Below, in pieces: positions 42,393 to 54,400 of a stretch of DNA of 64,000 bases. Numbering within the stretch: position 1 is the first letter of the stretch; every line of letters begins with the position of its first letter. Source of the stretch: Verrucomicrobiota bacterium (lineage in GTDB: Bacteria > Verrucomicrobiota > Kiritimatiellia > CAIVKH01). The notes under the pieces are model-generated. The model searched no databases. It worked only from the letters and a program-made list of their open reading frames with translations, and had not been told where the DNA came from. The stretch is from the NCBI GenBank assembly GCA_024233345.1, contig JACKPT010000002.1, positions 124,001-188,000 on the forward strand, read 5' to 3'. The translations under genes were made by a program, and so were the position numbers.

Positions 42393-43367
42393 TCAGGCAA
42401 ATCCCGCAGGAAGGTCCTCGTTGGGCGCCTCCATGGACGGGATCGATGATGCAGGGATCCGGGCACGGAAGGCATCGTAATCCGGCCCGAATCCTTTGAG
42501 GAATTCGAGGGCATAGAGTTGGTTGAAGGCGTAGACGGGGAGGGTGATCACCTGGCCGATGTAGGGGATGGCAATGAGGAGAAAGCCGCAGCAGCAGGTG
42601 AGAAGGCCGCCAACCATGATCGCCATGGAGAAGCCGATTTGGATGCCGACCCGGGTGAGGGCATAGAGGAAAACGGTTCCCGGCTCAGCCTTCAGGCAGG
42701 GCCACAATGTCTGCCAGCCTTCGGGAAAGGAACATTGATGCATCCACATCACCGGTCGAATCAGGTCGGTGACGACCAGCCAGACCAGGTAAAAAAGCAG
42801 GAAAAGCAGGGCCATCAAAACCGCGACGGTAATCGTCACGGCGGTGAGGCCGGCGACGGAAGCGGAGCCGTGGGTGCTTGCGACCGTGATGCCGACGAGG
42901 ATGGCAATCACCATGCCGAAGAGCAAGGTGACCCCAGACCCGATCATCAGGGTCCAAAGAAAGTAGGACAGACTTTCCGAGCCATTGTCTTTCCAGGGTA
43001 CGCCGACATCAGTGGTGTTGCGGGCCAGTTGATGGATCAGCATGAATTTTCCCCGGGCCGCGATATAGTACCCGACCACGATCAGGACAATGGCGAGAAA
43101 GATTCCGGTGCCGACCCAGAGGATGGGGAGGCTTGCGATCCAGGTATGGATGTCGGAGAAGTGTTGTTCGAGGTCGAGAAATTGCAGGGGGGCATTGATC
43201 AGTGAGCTGAGGGACTGATGGATTTCGCTCAGCCAGGCCGACAGACCGAGGGCGAGCCAGAGGCCAATCTGAAAAGGTTGAAACAAGCGCGCTTTCATGC
43301 TTCCCCAAGCGCGGTGGAGGGCGGGGCCGATCGCGGGCTGACCTGTAGGCAGTGTTGGCGTGTGCAT
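42393..43367 (-). CDS. Polytopic membrane protein of unknown function
   Basis: A 324-residue protein with about six hydrophobic segments (for example ASLPILWVGTGIFLAIVLIVVGYYI read in parts, and a Leu/Val-rich helix near 190-215). Between helices it has NTTDVGVPWKDNGSES and a cytoplasmic region before LTRVGIQIGF. The layout resembles the DUF4013/glycerophosphoryl-diester-phosphodiesterase-type membrane domain family but no enzyme motif is visible. I start at the ATG at 43367: a TACAGT box (43379-43374) lies 6 bases upstream, and the longer frame reads through the divergent gene's promoter. Confidence 0.75.
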   Translation of the reverse strand: MHTPTLPTGQPAIGPALHRAWGSMKARLFQPFQIGLWLALGLSAWLSEIHQSLSSLINAPLQFLDLEQHFSDIHTWIASLPILWVGTGIFLAIVLIVVGYYIAARGKFMLIHQLARNTTDVGVPWKDNGSESLSYFLWTLMIGSGVTLLFGMVIAILVGITVASTHGSASVAGLTAVTITVAVLMALLFLLFYLVWLVVTDLIRPVMWMHQCSFPEGWQTLWPCLKAEPGTVFLYALTRVGIQIGFSMAIMVGGLLTCCCGFLLIAIPYIGQVITLPVYAFNQLYALEFLKGFGPDYDAFRARIPASSIPSMEAPNEDLPAGFA

Positions 43368-43420
43368 GGAGCCACTGTAGCAGAGCCTGCGTTTGAGTTC
43401 ATCTGAAAACACGGCAAGTC

Positions 43421-43448
43421 TTGGAACCGGCTCAAAGTCTGCTATGGT
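43421..43448 (+). promoter_or_regulatory. Predicted promoter of the aldo/keto reductase, leaderless layout
   Basis: TTGGAA (43421-43426), 16 bases, TATGGT (43443-43448), then 6 bases to the ATG at 43455. Hexamers identical to those of the ClpX-like gene promoter. Confidence 0.5.
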
Positions 43449-43454
43449 ACTGGT

Positions 43455-44654
43455 ATGACAACGATCACGAAGGTTCCTACCCGTCGGTTTGGACGGACCG
43501 AACTGGCCATGCCGGTTTTTTCCTGTGGGGGAATGCGCTACCAGCACTCGTGGAAGGACGAGGACGCGGGGGCAATTCCCGCCGCCAATCAGGAAAATCT
43601 GAACCAGACGATTCGCCGGGCGATTGGGTTGGGCATCAACCATATCGAAACCGCACGGGGCTATGGCACATCCGAACTTCAGCTCGGTCGCGTGCTCGGA
43701 GAATTTCCCCGGTCGTCATTGATTGTCCAGACCAAGCTGGGTCCCAAGGACACCGGGGAGGAATTCATCCGCACGTTTGAATTATCCTTGTCCAATTTGC
43801 AGTTGGACTATGTGGATCTGCTCTCGATTCATGGGATCAACAATCCGTCGCTGCTGGAACTGACCCTGAAGCGGGGGGGCTCGCTGGAGGCGGCGCAGCA
43901 GTTGCAGCGGGAGGGTCGTTGTCGGCATATTGGATTTTCGACCCACGGGGATCTGCAGACCATCCTCAACACGATCAGGACCGGACTGTTCGACTATGTG
44001 AACTTGCATTGGTATACCTTTTTCCAGGACAACGCCCCCGCACTTGATGCCGCCCGGGAGCAGGATATGGGGATGTTTATTATCAGTCCCAATGACAAGG
44101 GCGGAAAGCTGTATGATCCTCCAGCCAAGTTGAAGGAACTGTGCCAGCCCCTGACCCCGATGGTCTTCAATGATCTGTTTTGTCTGTCCCGTCCGGATGT
44201 CCATACCTTGAGCCTGGGAGCAGCCCGGCCATCCGATTTTGATGAGCATGTGCAGGCCCTGTCATGGCTGGATCGGGCCGAGGAGGTGATCGAGGCTCCG
44301 CGCCGCCGGATTGAGGCGGAGATGACGCGCGTGCTGGGAGCAGATTGGGTCTCCGGTTGGCAGGAGGGGGTGCCGGATTGGTGGGACGTGCCCGGGGAGG
44401 TGAATCTCAAGGAGATCCTGCGGTTGTGGCAGTTGGCAAAGTCGCTGGACCTCGTCGACTACGGTAAAATGCGGTACAACCTGCTTGGTCAGGCGGATCA
44501 TTGGTTTCCGGGAAAGCCCGCCGCGGAACTGGATGAATCAGCTCTGAAATTGGCATTGCGGAACGCGAAATTTGCCTCAATCATCCCGGCGCGTTTGCGT
44601 GAAGCGCATGAGCTTCTTCACGAAAAACCGGTGAAACGGCTGAGCCAGTCCTAG
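43455..44654 (+). CDS. Aldo/keto reductase family oxidoreductase
   Basis: A 399-residue (beta/alpha)8-barrel enzyme of the NADPH-dependent aldo/keto reductase superfamily. Visible motifs are RRFGRTELAMPVFSCGGM at the N-terminus, HIETARGYGTSE with the catalytic Tyr (the usual Asp reads Glu), TKLG with the catalytic Lys, and LLSIHG with the His. The C-terminal 110 residues form an extra helical domain (GWQEGVPDWWDVPGEVNLKE) found in the larger predicted-oxidoreductase members; unlike some, it has no ferredoxin-type Cys cluster. Substrate unknown. Divergent from the membrane protein gene and 70 bp before the GH31 gene. Confidence 0.85.
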   Translation: MTTITKVPTRRFGRTELAMPVFSCGGMRYQHSWKDEDAGAIPAANQENLNQTIRRAIGLGINHIETARGYGTSELQLGRVLGEFPRSSLIVQTKLGPKDTGEEFIRTFELSLSNLQLDYVDLLSIHGINNPSLLELTLKRGGSLEAAQQLQREGRCRHIGFSTHGDLQTILNTIRTGLFDYVNLHWYTFFQDNAPALDAAREQDMGMFIISPNDKGGKLYDPPAKLKELCQPLTPMVFNDLFCLSRPDVHTLSLGAARPSDFDEHVQALSWLDRAEEVIEAPRRRIEAEMTRVLGADWVSGWQEGVPDWWDVPGEVNLKEILRLWQLAKSLDLVDYGKMRYNLLGQADHWFPGKPAAELDESALKLALRNAKFASIIPARLREAHELLHEKPVKRLSQS

Positions 44655-44724
44655 ATCCTGATTAGACAGGATTGTCGGCCACTGGTACTATAGCCTTAAA
44701 TCGGTTTAACTCGATGCGGTTTAC

Positions 44725-47700
44725 ATGAAGTATCACTCGATATGGCAGCATTCGGCCCGTTGGCACCTTCTCGTTCTGGGAATGGTGATGGCGCCGCTGT
44801 GTTTGGCGGCTGTCCAACCAGTCCTCCATGGTACAGGTGCGATGCTGGTGACCAACAGCGCGGGCAATGTGAAACTTCAGATGAATCTGGACCCGTCCGG
44901 TATGGTTGAAGTGGTTCCATTTGCTCCGGACATGGTACGGGTCCGCTATCATTTTGCCGGGCTTTATGACCGGGAAGAGGTGGCGATCGACAAGCGGTGG
45001 GAGGATTGGCCCGCATTTGCTACGGAGGTGACCCAGATCACCTCGAACCATTTTCTGCTGGAGACCGAGGCGGTTCACATTGAAGTGGATGCCACCAATC
45101 AGTTGGCGATCCGGGTGTATTCACGGCAAGGGTTCCCGCTGCTCGAAGGAACCGGAATGGAGTTTGATTCTTCATATCAGCCGATTGATGATGTCGCAGG
45201 TTATCTGCAAACCAACTGGCCCAATGAATCCATGGGAATTACCAATTTCCCTTCCGGCTTCAAGCTGAAGGCCACGATGGCGATGGCGCCTTATGAGGCA
45301 TTCTTTGGGCTGGGGGATGCGGGCGGGCCTCTGAATCGAAGAGGTAAAAAGATCCAATTCTGGACCCAGGACACCTATTTGTTCGGCGAGGATCGGATGC
45401 CCAAGTACACCGCCTTGCCGATGCTGTATGGAATGAGCGGCGCCGGGGTGGGGCATACCGCCTATGCTTACGGGGTCTTTTTCAACAATCCGGCGCGTCC
45501 GGTGTTTGACTTGACCGGAACCAATCGCTGGTCCTTTGAAGCGGGGGATGATCAACTCGATTATTTTATCTTCGCGGGAGGGACAAACCATACCCCGGAA
45601 AAAGTCATCGATCGGTTCAGTGAATTAACCGGGCGGCCGGCGATGCTGCCCAAGTGGGCGCTGGGATATCACCAATCCCGTCATTCCTATGGAACCCAGC
45701 AACGGGTGCAGGAGATTGCGGATACACTCTGGAGCAACGACATTCCCTGTGATGCGATCTATCTCGATATCAATTCTCAGGACAAAGTGAATGATCAGAA
45801 TGTCCAGTTGGCTCTGAATGACAGCTTCACCAATGTCGCGCTGCTGGTGTCCAATGTTCTGGACCGGGGGATGCAGCTCATTCCGCTGGTCGAACCTTGT
45901 TTGACCACGAATGACCCGAAGTACGAGACCGCGTTCACCAATTTGTATTTTCTGAAGGATAATTCACTGGCCACGTATGTGGGGACCAATTTTTTAGAGC
46001 GAATCTCGTGGTTCGATTTCAGCATCACCAATATGGTGGCGTGGTGGACGTCACAACTCACCAACTATCTTGAGGAAACCGGATTTTCCGGAATCTGGAA
46101 TGATCTGAACGAGCCGAATGAGAATGACATGCCGCTGGATGTTGTGTGGTTTCTTGACGGGCGGTACGGCGGTGGCACCAATGTGACGGATAGCCGGAAG
46201 TGGCATCAGGTCAATAAAAACACCTACAGCATCTGGTCCTCTCGCACGACCCGCCGGGCTCTGGAACTGCAATACCCGGAGCGTCGGCCCTTTGTGTTGA
46301 GCCGTTCGGCCTGGCCGGGAATTCAGAAGCTGGCCGTCGGGTGGAGTGGGGATAATCAGTCCACCTTCCACCATCTCCGGTTCAACAACACCATGGGGTT
46401 GAATGTCATGCTTTCCGGCCAGGCCTGGTATGGGCATGACATCGGCGGCTTTATTGGTGACACCACCAGTGAGCTGTTAATCCGGTGGCTTCAGTCCGGC
46501 TCCCTCCAACCCCTGTATCGGAACCACAATGATTTCAATGCGGCCGATCAGGAGCCCTGGGTGTTTGGCGAGTATGCCCTGGGTGTCAACCGGAGCTGGA
46601 TCCAGTTCCGCTATCGAATGATGCCGTACCTGTACAGTCTTGCCGCTGCTGCCTCGACCAATGGAATCCCTGTGAATACCCCGACGGCATTCTGGTTTTA
46701 TGCGGATACCAATACCTTTACCCTGAATGACCGCGAGTACATGGTCGGGCGGGAATTGCTGGTGGCCCCGGTGGTTGCCTCGAATCAAGTGGACCGCGAA
46801 GTTTATCTTCCCTTCGGCGCCAACTGGTATGACTGGCGGACCGATGATCGCTATCTGGGGGGGGCAGACCATTACCCTGCCGGCTGTGATCAGCCAGATG
46901 CCCATTCTGGTTCGTGAGGGGGCCATCATACCGATGGGACCGGTACAGCGCCATGCCAACGAGTTCCAGCCGGATGCGCTCGATCTGCATGTATGGCCGG
47001 GTTCGGGGAACTTTGAGCTCTATGAAGACGATGGTGAGAGTACCAACTACCTTGCCGGAGAGGTGGCGAAAACCTTGTGGACTTGTTCTGGAACCACCAA
47101 CTCGGTCCAGATTTCCGTGGGCGCCCGGGTGGGTACCTATGTTCCCGGGCCGCGAGCCTACTATGTGATTCGTCACGATGTGGATCCGGTGGAGGCGGTC
47201 TGGGTCAATGGCGTTTCTTTGCCCCGCTATGCCCACCGTGATGTGATTCCCTTTGATGGTTGGTGTTATCGGTATGACCGGCGGATGCTGGTGATCAGGG
47301 TCTGGGATACCGGTCAGGCGCTGGAGATAAGCGCGGAGGTGCAGTCTGCCCTCGATTCCGATGCCGACGGCATGCCGGACTGGTGGGAGCTGGCGTATTT
47401 CAACAATCCCACCTCGTCGCCGCCCGGCGGTGATCCGGATGTCGATGGACGAGTGCACTTGGATGAATTCCGCGAAGGGGGGCATCCCCTGATTGCCGAT
47501 GTCTATGTGTCGACCGGAGGTTATACCAACCTGGCCGTGGCCGGCACTTTCAACTTCTGGAATCAGGCTGCGGCCAACATGACGCTGGTTGGCGATGATG
47601 TTTGGGCCGCAGTACTCGATATGACGGATCCCTCAATCGAGTTCAAGTTTGTTGCCAACAATGCCTGGGCCAATGGCAATTGGGGGGAAAACGACCAGTC

Positions 47701-48220
47701 GACCACCAGCGTACCGCTGACCGATATCGCCGAGTCTGCCGGCTTGGATATCGAGGCTTCGGGATTGGCTATGATGCCCTATACCTTTACCTTCAACGAG
47801 GCTACGCTCGCCTATTCGCTGGTGGATGCGTGGTCGGTGGATAGCGATGGTGATGGGGCAGTGGACGGATGGGAAGTGTATCATGGACTCAACCCGCTCT
47901 CTCTTGCTGACGGGGCGTTGGATGCTGATTTGGATCATGTCGCGAATCAGGATGAGTTTCTCGCTGCCACCGGACCGGTGACCCGGGATCAGTATCCCAA
48001 GGTGCTGGTGCCTGGTTGGCCGCAAACCGCAGAAATCCGTATCGAGTGGGATGCGGTGCCCGGCAGACTGTATGATGTGCTGGTTTCCACCAATTTAGCA
48101 CTCCCAGTATGGGATCCTCTCCTTCCCTACACCAATCTCTCCGGAAATGGCATCTTGAGTGTGGTCGATACCAATTCGGCCAGCCCGGCATACTACCGGA
48201 TCGGCATTCGCCGTCCCTGA
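44725..48220 (+). CDS. Secreted GH31 alpha-glycosidase, interrupted by a one-base frameshift
   Basis: A signal peptide (LLVLGMVMAPLCLAA) precedes a family 31 glycosidase that would cleave alpha-linked glucosides or xylosides outside the cytoplasm. The catalytic nucleophile is Asp460 in GIWNDLNEPN and the acid/base Asp543 in GWSGDNQS. The first frame runs 44725-46917 and loses homology after RYLGG. The second, from about 46865 to 48220, continues with TITLPAVISQMPILVREGAIIPMGP, the normal GH31 C-terminal beta domain. Then come a calcium-binding DSDADGMPDWWE segment, a starch-binding-like beta module (TNLAVAGTFNFWN) and another DSDGDG repeat. Removing one G from the G8 run at 46857-46864 restores a 1164-residue protein. 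Confidence 0.85.
46857..46864 (+). other. G8 homopolymer at the GH31 frameshift
   Basis: CTG followed by eight G. Seven would give Leu-Gly-Gly-Gln and keep the frame. Could be a sequencing error, a mutation or a slippage-prone contingency tract. Confidence 0.8.
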
Positions 48221-48330
48221 TCCGCACAGCAGTTAGATAGGAGCGCTCATTGGTCCCTCCTCTCCGGTGGGGATGTATGTTCTTAAGTTCCTCACAATAA
48301 GCTGATAGCAACTATGTCTGTGGCTTTATT

Positions 48331-48345
48331 CTAATGTCACATTAG
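48331..48345. promoter_or_regulatory. Palindromic operator candidate upstream of the giant repeat protein
   Basis: A perfect 15-bp palindrome, CTAATGT-C-ACATTAG, in the AT-rich 238-bp gap (48221-48458) before the giant gene. The gap is otherwise without genes. A regulator-binding site is inferred. Confidence 0.4.
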
Positions 48346-48458
48346 GCACAATCGACATTTCTCAATAATGTAGTGTAGCGTTTTTTCTTTACATTCAAAA
48401 TGTGTTTGTGCTTCTTTTGCCCTTTGTCAGGTTGGTTCACGATATTTCGGGAGTCCTT

Positions 48459-51400
48459 ATGTTCAAGCATACGATTGAAGGCTGGTTACTGAGGGTTGGC
48501 GTGAGCCTGTTCTGTTTGGGGTTTTCCGCTCTTGCCGACGGGGTTCTGGATGGCCGTATTGAAGAAGCTTACGGATCCACTCGTTCGATTGACCCGGGCA
48601 ATGACCTAACCGGTGATGGAGAGTGCGCCAACACGGCCAACCGGGGGGATCTGATGGATTTCTTTGCCCAGTCGCTTCCGGGACCGTCAGGGGGGACGAA
48701 TGATCCCTGGTATTTCGCGTGGACGGTCGATTCTTCCCAGGCGTTGGATGACACTTCGGGCACGTTTTTTGGAAATCCGGCCTCCATTCCGGTGCATTAC
48801 CTGATTGGTATTGAGGTGGCCTGTGATGGTGCCCCCCGATTGGAGATGTGGGAAAACGGCCAGCCCTGGGAGCGGGAGTTTGCCTGGAATGTCGATTACT
48901 TTATTGCGATGTATCCTACAGGCCCGGATTCCATGGAGGCCCAATTGTGGCGGAACGACGGGGGGAACAACCGCAGTCTGATTGCCGGGGGGATTTCTGT
49001 AACCAGCCGGGTGGTTGGATTCCGTCGCCAGATCGAGCTGGTTCTGCCCGCTGAGGATCCAGTGCCGCTTGCGCTGCGCAATAATTCGCAGCTCTGCCTG
49101 TATCTGGTCTCGGTTCAGGGTGTGGATGGCTCGGGGGAAGTCCTCGATGGTTGTGGAACCATGGTCAGCAATATCAATTGTCCTGGCCCTGCACTGGATC
49201 TAAGCGCCCTGGGTAGTATCTTCATCGACACCCGGGCCTCCTGTAAAACGGGAGGGCGTCCTACGGATACCGGGGTCAATGATCGACAGTGTCTGAGCAA
49301 TCCCCGACGCGATCTGGTTACCTCGTTGGCGGGCGAGGACTGTGTTCCTCCGCAGGGCGTGAGCATCGATGGCACAGTAGATTCGCGTTATACGCTGCTG
49401 TCGGAAATGGCTTATGCCGCTCCCTATTCGGGGGGCTCGGCCTCCTCTTCCGATTTTGTTGGTGAGTCCTCTGCCCGCACCTATACCTATCTTGCCGCAG
49501 GGGTCACCAATCAGGTCGAGCTGGTGGGCAATGTGCATGGTGACATCGACAACGCCTACGCCTATGCCGACACCAACTATCTCTATTTGCTCATCACCGG
49601 GCCGACGGCTCTGGGGTGGGAAAATGAACCCGACCGTTTTAACCTGTATGTTGCGATCGATCTGCCGGGGCAGAACAGTGGAAACGACAGTGGAAGTTCA
49701 GCCGACCTTTCCCCGGCCGATGCCTCGGCGCCGGTGAACCGGTTGGTTAATTTCAAGGGCTGGGATCCGGACTATGTCGTGGAGCTGGTCTGGCGCGGCA
49801 TCACGGCTGGGGTGGATACACCCGCGAACCTGTATGCTGCGACCGGTCCCGGTGCATGGAATCTTTCCGGAACCTTCCTTTACCAGAATATTCCCGACAC
49901 CTCGGCTGCACCAATCGGTCGATACTACAGTCGAACATTTCCCCAGTATGAGTTCTCGATTCCATGGAGTGATCTCGGGCTCTCGGGGCCGCCCGGCTCC
50001 AGCGACCAATTGCGGTTTGGGGTTTATACCACGGGTGATGAAAATATTGAATCGGCCAATGAGTCGGCGTGGGATATCGCGGATCAGGCTCCCGGCATCG
50101 GCCAGGGTTGTGGTGGCGAGGGCTGTCATGAACGGGTTGGTGACAATGCCGATGATGATGATGCTTTAACCTCGGGGGGAAATGGCGACCGCACACCCTT
50201 CGTCGGACGCACCCAGGGCGATCCGTCGTTTATCCCTGCTACGGATAACAGTCGAAATGATGTCGACACCATTGAGGAGTACTTTGCGATTCGTTTTGAT
50301 ATTTCGACCTGCGCTGCGGGGGTGGACATTGAGAAGGCGACGAATGGTCAGGATGCGGATACGGGGCCGGGCCCGGTTCTGGCCACGGGAACCAATGTTC
50401 TCTGGACCTATACCCTGACCAACCCCGGCAACGTTGCCCTGACCAATGTGGTCATCACCGACAATCTGGTGGGGGTGATTCCCGGTCCCGCGTCAGGCGA
50501 TGTGAATGCCAACCAGTTGCTGGATATTGATGAAGTCTGGATCTATTTTGCCACCGGGGTGGTTTCAGCCGGCCAATATGTCAACACCGGCACGGTGAGT
50601 GCGGTCTCTGTGTTGGGCGCCCCGGTCGCGGATAGCGATCCTTCGCATTACTTCGGTTCAGCTCCGTCGATCGTGATCGAAAAGGCGACGAACGGACAGG
50701 ATGCCGACGCCGCGCCCGGCCCGGTGCTCGGGGTGGGTTCGGGGGTGACCTGGACCTACGTGGTGCGGAACACCGGCAACGAAGGGGTGACCAATGTGGT
50801 GGTGTATGACGATCTCGTGGGTCTGATCACCAACCGAATCAGCGGGGATGTGAACAACAACCAGGTGCTGGAAACCAATGAGACCTGGACCTACACCGCG
50901 AGCGGCATCGCCTCGGCCGGACAATACGCCAACCTGGGCAGCGTCACCGGAACCACGGTGCAGACCGGCGCCCCGGTCGCGGATAGCGATCCTTCGCATT
51001 ACTTCGGTTCAGCTCCGTCGATCGTGATCGAAAAGGCAACGAACGGACAGGATGCCGACACCGCGCCCGGCCCGAGCATCGGGGTGGGGAGTGCGGTGAG
51101 TTGGACCTACGCGGTGACCAATGCCGGGAATGTGTCTTTGACCAATGTGGTGGTGAGCGATGATCAACTCGGGGTCATTGCGGGGCCGGTGTCGGGTGAT
51201 GTGAACAACAACTTCTTGCTGGATGTCGGCGAGGTGTGGATCTACGCCGCGACCGGAACGGTGAGTGCGGGCCAGTATGTGAATACCGGGCTGGTGACCG
51301 GGGTGTCGCTGATCGGTCAGCCGGTGAGCGATACCGATCCTTCGCACTACTTTGGCGGCCAGGGCGGGATCGACATTGAAAAGGCCACCAACGGTCAGGA

Positions 51401-54400
51401 CGCGGACACCCCGACCGGCCCGGTGCTCGGGGTGGGTTCGGGGGTGACCTGGACCTACGTGGTGCGGAACACCGGGAACGAAGGGGTGACCAATGTGGTG
51501 GTGTATGACGATCTCGTGGGTCTGATCACCAATCGCGTCAGCGGGGATGTGAACAACAACCAGGTGCTGGAAACCAATGAGACCTGGACCTACACCGCGA
51601 ACGGCATCGCCTCGGCCGGACAATACGCCAACCTGGGCAGTGTCACCGGAACCACGGTGCAGACTGGGGCCCCGGTCGTGGATAGCGATCCTTCGCACTA
51701 CTTCGGTTCAGCTCCGTCGATCGTGATCGAGAAGGCGACGAACGGACAGGATGCCGACACCGCCCCCGGCCCGAGTCTTGGGGTGGGGAGTACGGTGAGT
51801 TGGACCTATGCGGTGACCAATGCCGGGAATGTGTCTTTGACCAATGTGGTGGTGAGCGATGATCAACTCGGGGTCATTGCGGGGCCAATGTCGGGCGATG
51901 TGAACAACAACTTGCTGCTGGATGTCGGCGAGGTGTGGATCTACGCCGCGACCGGAACGGTAAGTGCGGGCCAGTATGTGAACACCGGGCTGGTGACCGG
52001 GGTGTCGCTGATCGGTCAGCCGGTGAGCGATACCGATCCTTCGCACTACTTTGGCGGCCAGGGTGGGATCGACATTGAAAAGGCCACCAACGGTCAGGAC
52101 GCGGATACCCCGACCGGCCCGGTGCTCGGGGTGGGTTCGGGGGTGACCTGGACCTACGTGGTGCGGAACACCGGGAACGAAGGGGTGACCAATGTGGTGG
52201 TGTATGACGATCTCGTGGGTCTGATCACCAACCGAATCAGTGGGGATGTGAACAACAACCAGGTGCTGGAAACCAACGAGACCTGGACCTACACCGCGAG
52301 CGGCATCGCCTCGGCCGGACAATATGCCAACCTGGGCAGCGTCACTGGAACCACGGTGCAGACCGGCGCCCCGGTCGCGGATAGCGATCCTTCTCATTAC
52401 TTCGGTTCAGCTCCATCGATCGTGATCGAAAAGGCTACGAACGGACAGGATGCCGACACCGCACCCGGCCCGAGCATCGGGGTGGGGAGTACGGTGAGTT
52501 GGACCTATGCGGTGACCAATGCTGGGAATGTGTCTTTGACCAATGTGGTGGTGAGCGATGATCAACTCGGGGTCATTGCGGGGCCGGTGTCGGGCGATGT
52601 GAACAACAACTTCCTGCTGGATGTCGGCGAGGTGTGGATCTACGCCGCGACCGGAACGGTGAGTGCGGGCCAGTATGTGAATACCGGGCTGGTGACCGGG
52701 GTGTCGCTGATCGGTCAGCCGGTGAGCGATACCGATCCTTCGCACTACTTTGGCGGCCAGGGCGGGATCGACATTGAAAAGGCCACCAACGGTCAGGACG
52801 CGGATACCCCGACCGGCCCGGTGCTCGGGGTGGGTTCGGGGGTGACCTGGACCTACGTGGTGCGGAACACCGGGAACGAAGGGGTGACCAATGTGGTGGT
52901 GTATGACGATCTCGTGGGTCTGATCACCAATCGCGTCAGCGGGGATGTGAACAACAACCAGGTGCTGGAAACCAATGAGACCTGGACCTACACCGCGAAC
53001 GGCATCGCCTCGGCCGGACAATACGCCAACCTGGGCAGTGTCACCGGAACCACGGTGCAGACTGGGGCCCCGGTCGTGGATAGCGATCCTTCGCACTACT
53101 TCGGTTCAGCTCCGTCGATCGTGATCGAGAAGGCGACGAACGGACAGGATGCCGACACCGCCCCCGGCCCGAGTCTTGGGGTGGGGAGTACGGTGAGTTG
53201 GACCTATGCGGTGACCAATGCCGGGAATGTGTCTTTGACCAATGTGGTGGTGAGCGATGATCAACTCGGGGTCATTGCGGGGCCAATGTCGGGCGATGTG
53301 AACAACAACTTCCTGCTGGATGTCGGCGAGGTGTGGATCTACGCCGCGACCGGAACGGTAAGTGCGGGCCAGTATGTGAACACCGGGCTGGTGACCGGGG
53401 TGTCGCTGATCGGTCAGCCGGTGAGCGATACCGATCCTTCGCACTACTTTGGCGGCCAGGGTGGGATCGACATTGAAAAGGCCACCAACGGTCAGGACGC
53501 GGATACCCCGACCGGCCCGGTGCTCGGGGTGGGTTCGGGGGTGACCTGGACCTACGTGGTGCGGAACACCGGCAACGAAGGGGTGACCAATGTGGTGGTG
53601 TATGACGATCTCGTGGGTCTGATCACCAACCGAATCAGCGGGGATGTGAACAACAACCAGGTGCTGGAAACCAACGAGACCTGGACCTACACCGCGAGCG
53701 GCATCGCCTCGGCCGGACAATACGCCAACCTGGGCAGCGTGACCGGAACCACGGTGCAGACCGGCGCCCCGGTCGCGGATAGCGATCCTTCGCATTACTT
53801 CGGTTCAGCTCCGTCGATCGTGATCGAAAAGGCAACGAACGGACAGGATGCCGACACCGCGCCCGGCCCGAGCATCGGGGTGGGGAGTGCGGTGAGTTGG
53901 ACCTACGCGGTGACCAATGCCGGGAATGTGTCTTTGACCAATGTGGTGGTGAGCGATGATCAACTCGGGGTCATTGCGGGGCCGGTGTCGGGTGATGTGA
54001 ACAACAACTTCTTGCTGGATGTCGGCGAGGTGTGGATCTACGCCGCGACCGGAACGGTGAGTGCGGGCCAGTATGTGAACACCGGGCTGGTGACCGGGGT
54101 GTCGCTGATCGGTCAGCCGGTGAGCGATACCGATCCTTCGCACTACTTTGGCGGCCAGGGCGGGATCGACATTGAAAAGGCCACCAACGGTCAGGACGCG
54201 GATGCCCCGACCGGCCCGGTGCTCGGGGTGGGTTCGGGGGTGACCTGGACCTACGTGGTGCGGAACACCGGGAACGAGGGGGTGACCAATGTGGTGGTGT
54301 ATGACGATCTCGTGGGTCTGATCACCAACCGAATCAGCGGGGATGTGAACAACAACCAGGTGCTTGAAACCAACGAGACCTGGACCTACACCGCGAGCGG

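Noticed and set aside
46857..46917. Programmed ribosomal frameshift in the GH31 gene
   Set aside because: A +1 shift on a G run lacks a known slippery/stop arrangement or clear stimulatory element. Homopolymer error or slippage is simpler.
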